A stretch of DNA of 64,000 bases from DT-110 sp030148525 (GTDB taxonomy: Bacteria; Bacteroidota; Bacteroidia; Chitinophagales; Saprospiraceae). The notes beneath the pieces are model-generated. The model made no database searches, was not told the DNA's origin, and was given only the letters and a program-made list of their open reading frames with translations. Made by a program: the position numbers and the translations under genes. The DNA lies in assembly GCA_965227445.1 (NCBI GenBank), contig OZ245751.1:2976001-3040000 (forward strand), given 5' to 3'. How positions within the stretch are numbered: the stretch's first letter is position 1; each line of letters opens with the position of its first letter. Positions 44,294 through 52,416 of this stretch are shown one piece after another.

Positions 44294-45703
44294 ATGATCC
44301 CACGCCTGGAATTCAAAGACTACGTCGACCAGATCAACGAATGGATACAACGCTACTTCGAGCAACTCGAAGAACTGCCGGTCAAATCGCAGGTCAAACC
44401 GCGCAGCATATACCAACAGCTCCCCAGCCACATTCCCGAAGAAGGCGAACCTATTGAAGCCATCATGCTGGATATGGACCGCATCATTTTGCCCGGCATT
44501 ACCCACTGGCAGCATCCCCATTTCCATGCCTATTTTCCAGCCAATAGCTCAGTCGAGAGTGTCTATGCCGAAATGCTGACGGCAGCCATTGGTGCCCAGT
44601 GCATGATTTGGGAAACCTCACCGGCTGCGGCCGAACTCGAGGAAAAAATGATGGAGTGGCTGGCCAATGCCATGGGGATTCCTCAATCCTGGGAGGGCGT
44701 CATACAGGATACCGCTTCCAGTGCTTCCCTGGTTGCTATCCTGACGGCCCGGGAAGTCAAGACCAACTTCCTGGCCAATGAAAACGGGGTCCCTCCCTAC
44801 CTGCGGGTGTATTGCTCCACGCAAACGCACTCCTCCGTGGAAAAGGCCGTCAAAATAGCCGGTATCGGACGGCAAAACCTGGTCAAAGTCCCCGTAGATG
44901 AAAATATGGCCATGCGACCTGACCTGTTGGAGGAATATATTCGCGAAGACCTGAATAAAGGCTACATCCCCTGTTGTGTGGTTACGGCCGTTGGCACCAC
45001 CGGCACCGTGGCCGTCGACCCGATCGCGGCCGTTAGTGATATTGCCAAACGCTACGACATCTGGCACCACATCGATGCAGCCTACGCCGGCAGTGCCCTG
45101 CTCCTGCCCGAATATCAATTCATGATTGAAGGGATTGAGGATGCCGATAGTTTTGTCTTTAATCCACATAAATGGCTGTTCACCAACTTCGACTGCACGG
45201 CCTATTACGTGAAGGACCCCGACATTCTGCTACGGACCTTCGATATTCTTCCCGAATACCTGAAGACCCGCACCCGCGGGCAAGTCAATGATTATCGGGA
45301 TTGGGGTATTCCGCTGGGGCGAAGATTTCGGGCACTAAAACTTTGGTTTGTTCTTCGCAGCTACGGACTCGAAGGCATTCAAGCCATTTTGCGAAAGCAT
45401 ATAAACCTTAACCAGCGTTTTTCCGAATGGGTGAAAAAGCACCCCGACCTGGAAATGGTGACACCTCCCTTCCTCAATGTAACCTGCTTCCGCTACCGGC
45501 CGCCGGGACTGCCTTCCAACGTGATCAATGCCAAAAACGAAGCCTGGCTCAACACCATTCAGGAGGACGGGCGCATGTATCTGACCCACACCAAGGTGCA
45601 AGGCAAATACACCCTGCGCATGGTATTCGGGCAGACGTACCTGGAAGAGCGTCATTTGGAGGAGGCGATAGCTATTTTGGAAGAGACGATGGGCTCCCTG
45701 TAG
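44294..45703 (+). CDS. Pyridoxal-dependent decarboxylase (aromatic L-amino acid decarboxylase family)
   Basis: A 469-residue group II decarboxylase. The PLP lysine is Lys293 in FNPHKWLFTNFDC. Also visible are the substrate-pocket stretch HPHFHAYFPANSS, the QDTASSASLVAI stretch, the HIDAAYAGSALL aspartate and the catalytic-loop region around YLKTRTRGQVNDYRDW. Length and motifs fit tryptophan/tyrosine/DOPA decarboxylases rather than glutamate decarboxylase. It would release CO2 from an aromatic amino acid in the cytosol; the substrate is not resolved. It is convergent with lysA, with only 16 bp between. Confidence 0.92.
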   Translation: MIPRLEFKDYVDQINEWIQRYFEQLEELPVKSQVKPRSIYQQLPSHIPEEGEPIEAIMLDMDRIILPGITHWQHPHFHAYFPANSSVESVYAEMLTAAIGAQCMIWETSPAAAELEEKMMEWLANAMGIPQSWEGVIQDTASSASLVAILTAREVKTNFLANENGVPPYLRVYCSTQTHSSVEKAVKIAGIGRQNLVKVPVDENMAMRPDLLEEYIREDLNKGYIPCCVVTAVGTTGTVAVDPIAAVSDIAKRYDIWHHIDAAYAGSALLLPEYQFMIEGIEDADSFVFNPHKWLFTNFDCTAYYVKDPDILLRTFDILPEYLKTRTRGQVNDYRDWGIPLGRRFRALKLWFVLRSYGLEGIQAILRKHINLNQRFSEWVKKHPDLEMVTPPFLNVTCFRYRPPGLPSNVINAKNEAWLNTIQEDGRMYLTHTKVQGKYTLRMVFGQTYLEERHLEEAIAILEETMGSL

Positions 45704-45719
45704 AGACGCGATGCATGGG

Positions 45720-46976
45720 TTATACCTTCTCCGATTGCTCCACTCCAATGGGTGCTTCCACCTGGCTGCGGATCAGATCATCCATGGTTTCCCGCTTGCG
45801 GATCAGGTAGGCTTGTCCTTCGTGGACCAACACTTCTGCCGGGCGGAAACGACTGTTGTAGTTGGAAGCCATACTGAAGCAATAGGCGCCGGCATTGTGG
45901 ATGGCGAGGATATCGCCCTCCTGGATCTCATTGATCCGGCGATTCACCCCGAAGGTATCCGTTTCACAGATGTAGCCCACCACGGTGTAAAAACGGGGCT
46001 TGGCCCCGGGGCGACTCACGTTGGATATCTCGTGGTAGGCATCGTACAGCATGGGGCGGATCAGGTGGTTGAGGCCCGAATCGATACCTGCAAAAACGGT
46101 GGAGGTCGTTTGTTTGATCACGTTAACCTGCACCAGGAAATAGCCCGCTTCACTAACGAGGTATTTACCCGGTTCGAAGGTCAGCGTTAATTCTCGTCCG
46201 TAGTTGGCGCAAAAACGGTTGAATCGTTGAGATATCTGGGTTCCCAAATCTTCGATATCCGTTTCGGCATCGCCTTCTCGGTAAGGCACTTTGAAGCCGC
46301 TGCCAAAGTCGAGGTAGCTCAGATCGGGAAAATCTTTAGCAATATTGAAGAGGATCTCCGCCCCCTGCAGGAAAACTCCCGCATCCAATATACCCGACCC
46401 CGTATGCATGTGAATACCTTCGATGGTCAGTCCGGTCGCTTCCACGACACGGTGCACCAAGGGCATCTGGTGGAAGGAAATGCCAAACTTAGAATCAATA
46501 TGGCCGACTGATGTCTTAGCATTCAGTCCCGCCATGATGTGAGGGTTGATGCGCAGACAAATGGGGTAATCCGGGAAGGCCTGACCGAATTGCTCCAGGA
46601 TGGAGATATTATCCACGTTTATGCGAACGCCCAATTCAACGGCCTCGGCGATCTCCTCCATACCCACACAATTGGGGGTGTACACTATGTCTTTTGGCGC
46701 AAAGCCAGCCATCAGTCCCATCTCCACTTCCTGAATGGATACGGTGTCGAGGCCAGCGCCCATACTGCGCATCAGGCGCAAGACAGACAAATTGGATAGC
46801 GCTTTGCAGGCATAGAGCAATTGCAGTTTCGGCACGTCGAATGCCGCCGCCATGCGCTCGTATTTCTGCTTAATAATGGCACTATCGTACACGTATAAAG
46901 GAGCCTGATAACGTTCGACCAGGTCAAGTGGATCCAGGCCCCCGCTCAACTGGTAGCGACCATTGTGTATTTTCAT
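45720..46976 (-). CDS. lysA: Diaminopimelate decarboxylase
   Basis: 418 residues from the ATG at 46976; the ATG at 47012 is rejected because homologues start near the MKIHNGRY segment. This fold-III PLP enzyme makes lysine from meso-diaminopimelate. Visible are Lys58 in LLYACKALSN, HTGSGILD, the EPGKYLV arginine-pocket region and the C-terminal CETDTFG, which supplies the active-site cysteine of the partner subunit. It is a single gene; the other lysine genes are elsewhere. Other fold-III decarboxylases are less likely because of the CETDTFG context. Confidence 0.94.
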   Translation of the reverse strand: MKIHNGRYQLSGGLDPLDLVERYQAPLYVYDSAIIKQKYERMAAAFDVPKLQLLYACKALSNLSVLRLMRSMGAGLDTVSIQEVEMGLMAGFAPKDIVYTPNCVGMEEIAEAVELGVRINVDNISILEQFGQAFPDYPICLRINPHIMAGLNAKTSVGHIDSKFGISFHQMPLVHRVVEATGLTIEGIHMHTGSGILDAGVFLQGAEILFNIAKDFPDLSYLDFGSGFKVPYREGDAETDIEDLGTQISQRFNRFCANYGRELTLTFEPGKYLVSEAGYFLVQVNVIKQTTSTVFAGIDSGLNHLIRPMLYDAYHEISNVSRPGAKPRFYTVVGYICETDTFGVNRRINEIQEGDILAIHNAGAYCFSMASNYNSRFRPAEVLVHEGQAYLIRKRETMDDLIRSQVEAPIGVEQSEKV

Positions 46977-47053
46977 AACCTTTGGTGGTTTTGGATATAG
47001 CCCCGTAGGCACAGCCGTTCGATAAGGATTGAGAGCAGCAAAGATAAGCGATT

Positions 47054-48226
47054 TTACAACACAAAGAAAGTGACCAGAAAAGTCAGCACACTCAGCGCCA
47101 ATCCGCCTACAAAGACTCGGTAGGCGATGGATAACAGTCGATATTTTTTGCGCAGCACAGCACCTAAGTTGTACAAATCCCGGCTCAGGTCATCGTACAG
47201 AATTTCCTGATCTTCTTTCAATTCACGTAAATAATCAACGAATTCACCTTTACCTATTTTCAGAAAATTCCCGAAATACAATATGCTAACTTTGTGCTCC
47301 CGCACATCTTCCAGGGAAAATTTTTGTCCCGACACCTTGGGCATGGCCGACAGAACTCCGAAGATGATCGCCGTCAGAGAGGTCACCATCAGTACTATTA
47401 TAGGGATGGCAAATTTCAAATTACCCGATTGCCCGATATCCGTCATGGAAAACCCGGCACTGGCGGCGGTGATCAGAATGGACAGCACCAGGGTATTGAT
47501 ACTGATGATCATATTGGCTTTGCCGTCGGCGATAGAGCTCAGGTTCATGTGGTTGCGAAGGGTAACCCGGTAGATGGTATCAACGCCCCGGCCGAAGTCT
47601 TTGCCGGTCTTTTTGCGGATAGCTGCCCGTTGCCCTTTGCGCAGATCTTCTTTGAGGCTGGCCAGGTTTTTATTGAGGCGTTTAGAGAATTCCTCGTGGG
47701 CTTCCTGACTGTGATATCGGGTCCGGACCAATCGCTCCAGCATGCGTTCCTGCCATTCGATCAGGGTGAATGTCTTACCGCGGTGGTGTTCCTCCTCCAG
47801 GCGCAGCAGATTAGACCGGCGTTCGAACCGCTTGCGTCCCAAATAGGAAACATTAGCATCGTGCAGCAGGGCCGAAAGCTCTCCTTCCGGCTGTTGGGCT
47901 TTCAGTGATTCGATAAGTTTGGGCACCTGCTCCCGCAGTTTGGGGTCAGCTTTTTCACGCTCAAGGAATTCGCCGGCCAGTCGGGCCGAAGCAGCGAAGT
48001 GATCGGTGCGGCTCACAATGTAGCCCGTGTCGTGAAACCAGGCAGCAAGCACCAGGGCTTCCTGACTGGAAGCTGGTAATTCGGCTGCTGCGGCCAATTC
48101 ACCGACCACCTCGGCAACTTCCTGAGCGTGATCGTAATTGTGAAATACGAAGGAATGGTCGAGCTCTTTCAGCAGTAAGTCGTAGACATGTGCATCAGCC
48201 CGTTGTATCAAGTTGGTTTCAGACAT
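47054..48226 (-). CDS. HD-domain protein with Pycsar-type (PycTM) membrane effector domain
   Basis: 390 residues. An N-terminal HD phosphohydrolase domain (about 20-130) has His29 and His33 in VFHNYDHAQEV, the HD pair His65-Asp66 in AAWFHDTGY and a further HD at 122-123. A basic helical linker follows. The motif TLRNHMNLSSIADGKANMI (about 222-240) marks the PycTM (DUF5706) domain, with membrane helices at about 240-259, 273-294 and 371-390. PycTM proteins act as effectors of Pycsar defence, where cyclic pyrimidine nucleotides trigger membrane damage. Here no pyrimidine cyclase adjoins; the neighbours are lysA and a sigma factor. HD-PycTM proteins are common in Bacteroidota and may have another signalling role. 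Confidence 0.88.
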   Translation of the reverse strand: MSETNLIQRADAHVYDLLLKELDHSFVFHNYDHAQEVAEVVGELAAAAELPASSQEALVLAAWFHDTGYIVSRTDHFAASARLAGEFLEREKADPKLREQVPKLIESLKAQQPEGELSALLHDANVSYLGRKRFERRSNLLRLEEEHHRGKTFTLIEWQERMLERLVRTRYHSQEAHEEFSKRLNKNLASLKEDLRKGQRAAIRKKTGKDFGRGVDTIYRVTLRNHMNLSSIADGKANMIISINTLVLSILITAASAGFSMTDIGQSGNLKFAIPIIVLMVTSLTAIIFGVLSAMPKVSGQKFSLEDVREHKVSILYFGNFLKIGKGEFVDYLRELKEDQEILYDDLSRDLYNLGAVLRKKYRLLSIAYRVFVGGLALSVLTFLVTFFVL

Positions 48227-48386
48227 AGGAGACGAGTAACGTCGAAATATCTTTTAACTAAATTTATTTAACGCAATTGTTTCTCGCTTTCGCAAAAAAA
48301 AACAAAGGATCTACCCACCAAAATAAACATTCCCCGCATCTATACCCAGTGAAAATTCGTTATACTACCGATAAAGCCTATTAGAC

Positions 48387-48938
48387 GTGGAAGAACAGAA
48401 ACTCATTGCCGCCTGTAAACGCCAGGACCGACAAGCTCAGCAAATGTTGTATGAGCAGTTCTCCCCTTCTATGTTTGGCCTTCTTCGGCGGTATATGAAA
48501 ACCCGTGAGGACGCTGAAGACGTGTTGGTCGAAGCCTTTTTTAAAGTTTTGACTAACATCGATCAGTACCGTGGAAAGGGTTCTTTCGGCGGATGGATAC
48601 GACGAATCGTCATCAACGAAGCACTGATGGCCTTGCGCAAGAAGCACAACTTCAATCTCACCCTCGAAATTCAGGAATTCGACGTGCCGGCCGCACCAAA
48701 GATTGAGGATCGGCTGGCCGCTACTGATATAAAAAAAGTGTTGCAACAATTACCAACCGGCTACCGCACGGTGTTCAATCTTTACGTCATCGAAGGGTAT
48801 AAGCACCGGGAGATTGCCGATTTGCTGGGAATTAGCATTAATACCTCCAAATCACAACTTATCCTGGCCAAAAAGCGTATGCAACAATTACTAACCGATC
48901 AGTCCTATCCGGACGCTCGGGTTATTGAAAAACAATAG
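48387..48938 (+). CDS. ECF-type RNA polymerase sigma factor
   Basis: 183 residues starting at the GTG at 48387 (gene product begins MEEQKLIAACKRQDRQAQ). Region 2 is at about 20-95 (YEQFSPSMFGLLRRYMKTREDAEDV, FGGWIRRIVINEAL), and region 4 is at about 120-175 (LPTGYRTVFNLYVIEGYKHREIADLLGIS). It directs RNA polymerase to a small regulon. The next gene starts 2 bp after the stop and encodes a single-pass membrane protein, probably its anti-sigma factor. The signal is unknown. Confidence 0.92.
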   Translation: MEEQKLIAACKRQDRQAQQMLYEQFSPSMFGLLRRYMKTREDAEDVLVEAFFKVLTNIDQYRGKGSFGGWIRRIVINEALMALRKKHNFNLTLEIQEFDVPAAPKIEDRLAATDIKKVLQQLPTGYRTVFNLYVIEGYKHREIADLLGISINTSKSQLILAKKRMQQLLTDQSYPDARVIEKQ

Positions 48939-48940
48939 GT

Positions 48941-49336
48941 ATGAAACCATCTGAAGATCTGTTCAACATGTTTCGTGAGCGGCAAGACGAATGGGACGAA
49001 GTACCTGCCGTTGCCAGTTGGAAAAAACTGGAACGCCGCCTCGACCATCACCAACGCCGCTCTCGCTTGTCCTTTCGACGCAACCTCTCCTTTGTGGCTG
49101 CTATCGCCGTTCTGGTCGGTTTTGTATTCCTCATCTCTTACTCGATGGGGCAACGCAACCTGAACAGCCCGCAAGCTACCAACTTGTTGAGCACCGCTGA
49201 GATCGAGGAATTCACGGCCGAAGAGGGAGACCCTTCCGCCCTGAAGGTCGTTGCCTTCAGTCGCAAAAACCTGGATCATCCATCACTGTATATTAAAGAG
49301 GGGGAACGGAAGCAGAAACTGCTCGTTAAAAATTGA
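48941..49336 (+). CDS. Putative anti-sigma factor (single-pass membrane protein)
   Basis: 131 residues: a cytoplasmic N-terminus (about 1-46, EDLFNMFRERQDEWDEVP, rich in charge), one membrane helix (about 47-68, LSFVAAIAVLVGFVFLISYS) and a short periplasmic part. It follows the sigma gene by 2 bp, so translation is coupled. No zinc anti-sigma motif (HxxxCxxC) is present, so the assignment rests on topology and position. Many Bacteroidota sigma/membrane-protein pairs have this layout. Confidence 0.7.
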   Translation: MKPSEDLFNMFRERQDEWDEVPAVASWKKLERRLDHHQRRSRLSFRRNLSFVAAIAVLVGFVFLISYSMGQRNLNSPQATNLLSTAEIEEFTAEEGDPSALKVVAFSRKNLDHPSLYIKEGERKQKLLVKN

Positions 49337-49366
49337 TATGGGTATTTGGTATCGGGTAGTAGGTAG
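49337..49366. repeat. GGTATTTGGTA family word
   Basis: GGGTATTTGGTATCGGGTAG then TAGGTAGTC (49341-49369), a copy of the dispersed GGTATTTGGTAGTAAG family, overlapping the 3' end of the acetyltransferase gene. Confidence 0.5.
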
Positions 49367-49915
49367 TCATTCGGAATTTGATTGTTCCGAGGCGTGCATC
49401 CTTTTCCATTCCTGATAAGTGATCTGGTAGAACACACATTCGGTGTCGTAGTAGCGTCCCCGATGATCAAAAGTGAGCCCCAGTTTCTCCATCACGCGGG
49501 TAGAGGCTACATTATCGGCCAGGGCGACCGAGACTACCCTGGGTAATTCCAGGTTAGAAAAGGCGAACTGCAGTAACTTCTCCCCTGCTTCAGTGGCGTA
49601 GCCTTTGTTCCAGTGTGTCTTCAAAAAGCGGTATCCCAACTCGATGTGTTCTGTATCGTCCAGGGGTTTCAGGGCCATCCAGCCGACAAAGTCGCGGGTT
49701 TCCAGGACTTCGGTAATCCAGTACCCCAAACCGTTACCCGACTGTCGGATACGCCGACGCAGATCGGCCTTAGCTTCCGAGTAGGTTTGCGTGCGACCGT
49801 AGGTTATATAGCGCATCACTTCGGGGTCGTTACCCAAAGCGTAGATATGATCCAGGTCACTGGGCCGGGGCATCCGCAGGCGCAGACGCTCCGTGTATAA
49901 CTCTGGTAACCTCAT
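49367..49915 (-). CDS. GNAT family N-acetyltransferase (RimJ/RimL type)
   Basis: 182 residues from the ATG at 49915, whose ATGA overlaps the pyrophosphatase stop; a second ATG three codons upstream at 49924 is possible. It has the N-terminal LYTERLRLRMPRPSDLDHIY, a glycine-containing acetyl-CoA stretch (KTHWNKGYATEAGEKLLQFAF) and the C-terminal TRVMEKLGLTFDHRG. RimJ/RimL relatives acetylate ribosomal protein N-termini or small molecules; the substrate is unknown. It is translationally coupled to the upstream pyrophosphatase. Confidence 0.9.
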   Translation of the reverse strand: MRLPELYTERLRLRMPRPSDLDHIYALGNDPEVMRYITYGRTQTYSEAKADLRRRIRQSGNGLGYWITEVLETRDFVGWMALKPLDDTEHIELGYRFLKTHWNKGYATEAGEKLLQFAFSNLELPRVVSVALADNVASTRVMEKLGLTFDHRGRYYDTECVFYQITYQEWKRMHASEQSNSE

Positions 49916-50502
49916 CGCGACCAATCTTGGATATAGGTGCGGGCAACCGCTTCATCTTCCCAACCCTCTACGTCCATCACGCCGTAGCCTTTATAATGGA
50001 GGAACCATTCCTCGATGATCCGTCGGGCCGAATCATAATGGATCAGCAAGTCCTGGAAAGAGGAAATATCCATTACCTGCTGGTCCTCCGCCAGGGGCAC
50101 GCCAATAACCTTCGTGTCGACCTCTCCGGCATCCCGCAACTTTAGTAATCCGATGGGGATGAATTCCAATACCGTCCCGGAAGCAACCGACTGCCCCAGA
50201 ATGAGCACATCCAGAGCATCCCCGTCACCACCGCGTGCCGGATCCATATAGGTGCCCGGAATGAAACCGTAATTACCAGGATAGGGCAAAAAATTGATAT
50301 AGCGATCAGCACCTTCCTCCTGATCCGGTTCGATGGACCCGCTTTCGGCATTGTATTCCAGCTTGAGGTTGGTACCGGCAGGTATTTCCACGACCGCCTG
50401 AATGCCTCCCTGTTCCCCTTCCCAGGATAGATTTTTATAATCAACGGATTCCGTACGACAGGATAGAAGAAACAGAAGTCCTACTAATATAACTACGCGC
50501 AT
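49912..50502 (-). CDS. Inorganic pyrophosphatase, family I, lipoprotein form
   Basis: 196 residues. Family I PPase motifs are visible: VEIPAGTNLKLEY, LPYPGNYGFIPGT and the metal site GDGDALDVLIL (the common DGDPxD proline is alanine), with DISSFQDLLIHY later. It starts with a lipobox signal (LFLLSC at residues 10-15), so the product is probably anchored in the envelope rather than cytosolic, unlike standard Ppa. It might remove PPi outside the cytosol or process secreted phosphates. It is followed by the coupled GNAT gene. Confidence 0.88.
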   Translation of the reverse strand: MRVVILVGLLFLLSCRTESVDYKNLSWEGEQGGIQAVVEIPAGTNLKLEYNAESGSIEPDQEEGADRYINFLPYPGNYGFIPGTYMDPARGGDGDALDVLILGQSVASGTVLEFIPIGLLKLRDAGEVDTKVIGVPLAEDQQVMDISSFQDLLIHYDSARRIIEEWFLHYKGYGVMDVEGWEDEAVARTYIQDWSR

Positions 50503-50848
50503 TTGACAGGAATTTGGTGGCCCTTCCCAAAGTTAGCGATTTATCCATTCAGAAACCGGATGACGAAATGAATAGTTTATAATTTTTAATGCTTAATTTT
50601 TAATTTTTAATTGATTGTATTAGAGCGCTTTAATTAAAAATTAAAAATTTCATCTTGATCCATGGGTATGGTTTGTAAAAACCTTCAACCCCGAGTAGGG
50701 GTGAAAATGATGTCCCCGCATCCTACTAGTGTCGATTCGTCCGATATTTGGCCAAATTCATCGAAGGGGTCCGCTGAGCTGCAACCTCTGGTGTGCAATA
50801 ACAGTCTTATTGGATGTCATCATTTGAAAAAACAAACTGATCTACATC
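50503..50848. repeat. Divergent spacer, partly AT-rich repeat
   Basis: 50574-50650 repeats TTTTTAATTT and AATTAAAAATT words that can fold back, as in 6400-6478. 50651-50848 has no visible gene and presumably holds the promoter of the DUF2807 lipoprotein. The stop of any ORF in this stretch is not preceded by a credible start or homology. Confidence 0.5.
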
Positions 50849-51568
50849 ATGAAACAAACACTCGCACTGGTTTTCATCGTAATGTTCACCCTAACTTCCT
50901 GCACCAGTCAGAACTGGTGGCGTACCGAACGCGGGGAAGGCCCGGTAACCAAACGCACCATCGAGCTGGATGATTTCAACGGCGTATCTCTGGCTTTCAG
51001 TGGCGATGTTTACCTGCAACAAGGAAATACCCAAAAAGTAGAGGTGGAAATGCAGGAGTCCCTGTTTGAATACCTCAATACCGATATTCGTGGTGGTGTG
51101 TGGCGCATCAAATTCGACCGCAACGTACGCACCCGTCAACGCATGAAAGTGTACATCACCATTCCCGACCTGAAGGAAGTCTCCGTTAGCGGTTCCGGCT
51201 CCATTGTCAGTGAAAATACCTTTACCAATTTAGGCGACCTCGACATTGCCGTCAGTGGCTCCGGCGATATTAAAATGAGCATGGAGGGCGAGGATGTCAA
51301 AGTAGGCGTCAGCGGCTCGGGCGACATCACCCTGGAGGGCAGCGCCGACGACGTCAGCATTCGCATTAGTGGCTCGGGCGATATCCGTGCGCACGAATTG
51401 GCAGCTAAAACCGGTTCGGTATCTATTAGTGGTTCCGGTGACGTAACCATCTGGGCGGCTGATGATCTGGAAGTCCGCACCAGCGGCTCCGGCGATGTAG
51501 CCTATAAAGGCCGTCCGCGCCTGAGTGCAAAGACCAGCGGCTCCGGCGATGTGGAGTCGATGAGATAG
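50849..51568 (+). CDS. DUF2807 (head GIN domain) lipoprotein
   Basis: 239 residues. The SPII signal with lipobox LTSC is followed by a beta-helix-like domain of DUF2807. The sequence SGSGD recurs about eight times at roughly 18-22-residue intervals (from about 112 on, e.g. VSGSGSIVSE, VSGSGDIKMS, ISGSGDIRAH), each forming a turn of a parallel beta fold. The family is common in Bacteroidota surface or periplasmic proteins; its function is unknown. It is a single gene followed by a 40-bp palindrome. Confidence 0.9.
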   Translation: MKQTLALVFIVMFTLTSCTSQNWWRTERGEGPVTKRTIELDDFNGVSLAFSGDVYLQQGNTQKVEVEMQESLFEYLNTDIRGGVWRIKFDRNVRTRQRMKVYITIPDLKEVSVSGSGSIVSENTFTNLGDLDIAVSGSGDIKMSMEGEDVKVGVSGSGDITLEGSADDVSIRISGSGDIRAHELAAKTGSVSISGSGDVTIWAADDLEVRTSGSGDVAYKGRPRLSAKTSGSGDVESMR

Positions 51569-51570
51569 TC

Positions 51571-51610
51571 ATACAACGTGAGATGCTATGCATAGCATCT
51601 CACGTTGTAT
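51571..51610. terminator. 40-bp perfect palindrome
   Basis: ATACAACGTGAGATGCTATG (51571-51590) is followed with no spacer by its exact reverse complement (51591-51610), directly after the DUF2807 stop. It may act as a terminator hairpin (loop TGCA or none) or as a cruciform. It lacks a clear T-run. Confidence 0.65.
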
Positions 51611-51915
51611 TTGGTAAAGAGTATAAGGTAGTAGGACTCGCTTACATCCTTATTCCATAGACCTACTACTTTGTACCGGGAATTTGGGCTTTGCGCAACC
51701 TCCCGTTATGGAGATCACCCGACGCATATAGCCGGTATCGAAAAATTTCGATACCGGCTTTTTTATGCCAGGTAGAATAGGTGGTTTTGTATTTTTGCAA
51801 AATCCGATCTCTACCCCTTTCCCTTGCAAAGGGATGGGGACTTTTTTACATCAAATACGAACCTTCCTCCCTTCGGTTAGGGAGGGATTGAGGTAGGGTA
51901 TTAAAACATTGACAC
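51611..51915. repeat. Spacer: GGTAGTAGG family, terminator, CCTCCCTTCGG word
   Basis: 51607-51680 has GTATTTGGTAAAGAGTATAA and GGTAGTAGGACTCGCTT, with CCTACTACTTTGTACC as partial complement, part of the GGTATTTGGTAGTA family. A perfect terminator lies at 51730-51764. 51806-51900 holds CCCTTTCCCTTGCAAAGGGA and CCTCCCTTCGGTTAGGGAGG words. No gene is seen. Confidence 0.6.
51730..51764 (+). terminator. Rho-independent terminator
   Basis: AGCCGGTATCGAAA (51730-51743), AA, TTTCGATACCGGCT (51746-51759), then a T-run. The 14-bp stem is perfect. It lies 161 bp after the DUF2807 stop and may close that transcript or a short RNA between. Confidence 0.88.
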
Positions 51916-52416
51916 ATGAATCGCTGGACAATCTGGATATTTCTACTTACCCTTACCTTTGGTTGCCAATCGGAAACAGCCGAGGAAAAGGCCGCTGCCA
52001 ATACCCCTCCCCTCTACGAACGCCTGATGGGCACCTGGGAGACCACCTACATGAAAGTAGATATCCGGTCTGCGGAGAATAAGCCCGATTCTTCCTATCT
52101 CTTCGAGATTGAGGAGGGTCAGTTTGAGCGGATTTTCCGCGTTAAACCCTATCGCACCTACTTTGCACCCGATAGTACCTTCCGCACCGTTCACCGCGGA
52201 ATACCCGGGGATATCATCAGTCAGGATAAGGGGCTTTGGAATACCTTTGGCGATACCCTCATGCTGCTGCAGTCGGATGCCACCATGCAATTCAAAGTAG
52301 CCATTCGCAATGGGATGGGGCACTTTACCGGTTTTGTGGATTTCGACGGAGACGGCCAGCAGGATGACGCCTATTACGCCATCCGGCGTTTTGTGGGTAA
52401 GCACTCCTACGAATAA
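51916..52416 (+). CDS. Lipoprotein, lipocalin-like
   Basis: 166 residues with an SPII signal and lipobox LTFGC. The stretch YERLMGTWETTYMKV after the signal resembles lipocalin-like DUFs, and an FVDFDGDGQQDD segment near the C-terminus resembles a calcium-binding loop. The function is unknown; it is probably a surface or periplasmic lipoprotein. Its tail overlaps the adenosine deaminase tail by 10 bp in convergent orientation. Confidence 0.82.
   Translation: MNRWTIWIFLLTLTFGCQSETAEEKAAANTPPLYERLMGTWETTYMKVDIRSAENKPDSSYLFEIEEGQFERIFRVKPYRTYFAPDSTFRTVHRGIPGDIISQDKGLWNTFGDTLMLLQSDATMQFKVAIRNGMGHFTGFVDFDGDGQQDDAYYAIRRFVGKHSYE

Noticed and set aside
47054..48226. Complete Pycsar defence operon
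   Set aside because: Only the effector-like HD-PycTM protein is present; no pyrimidine cyclase gene is adjacent on either side, so I do not call a defence system.
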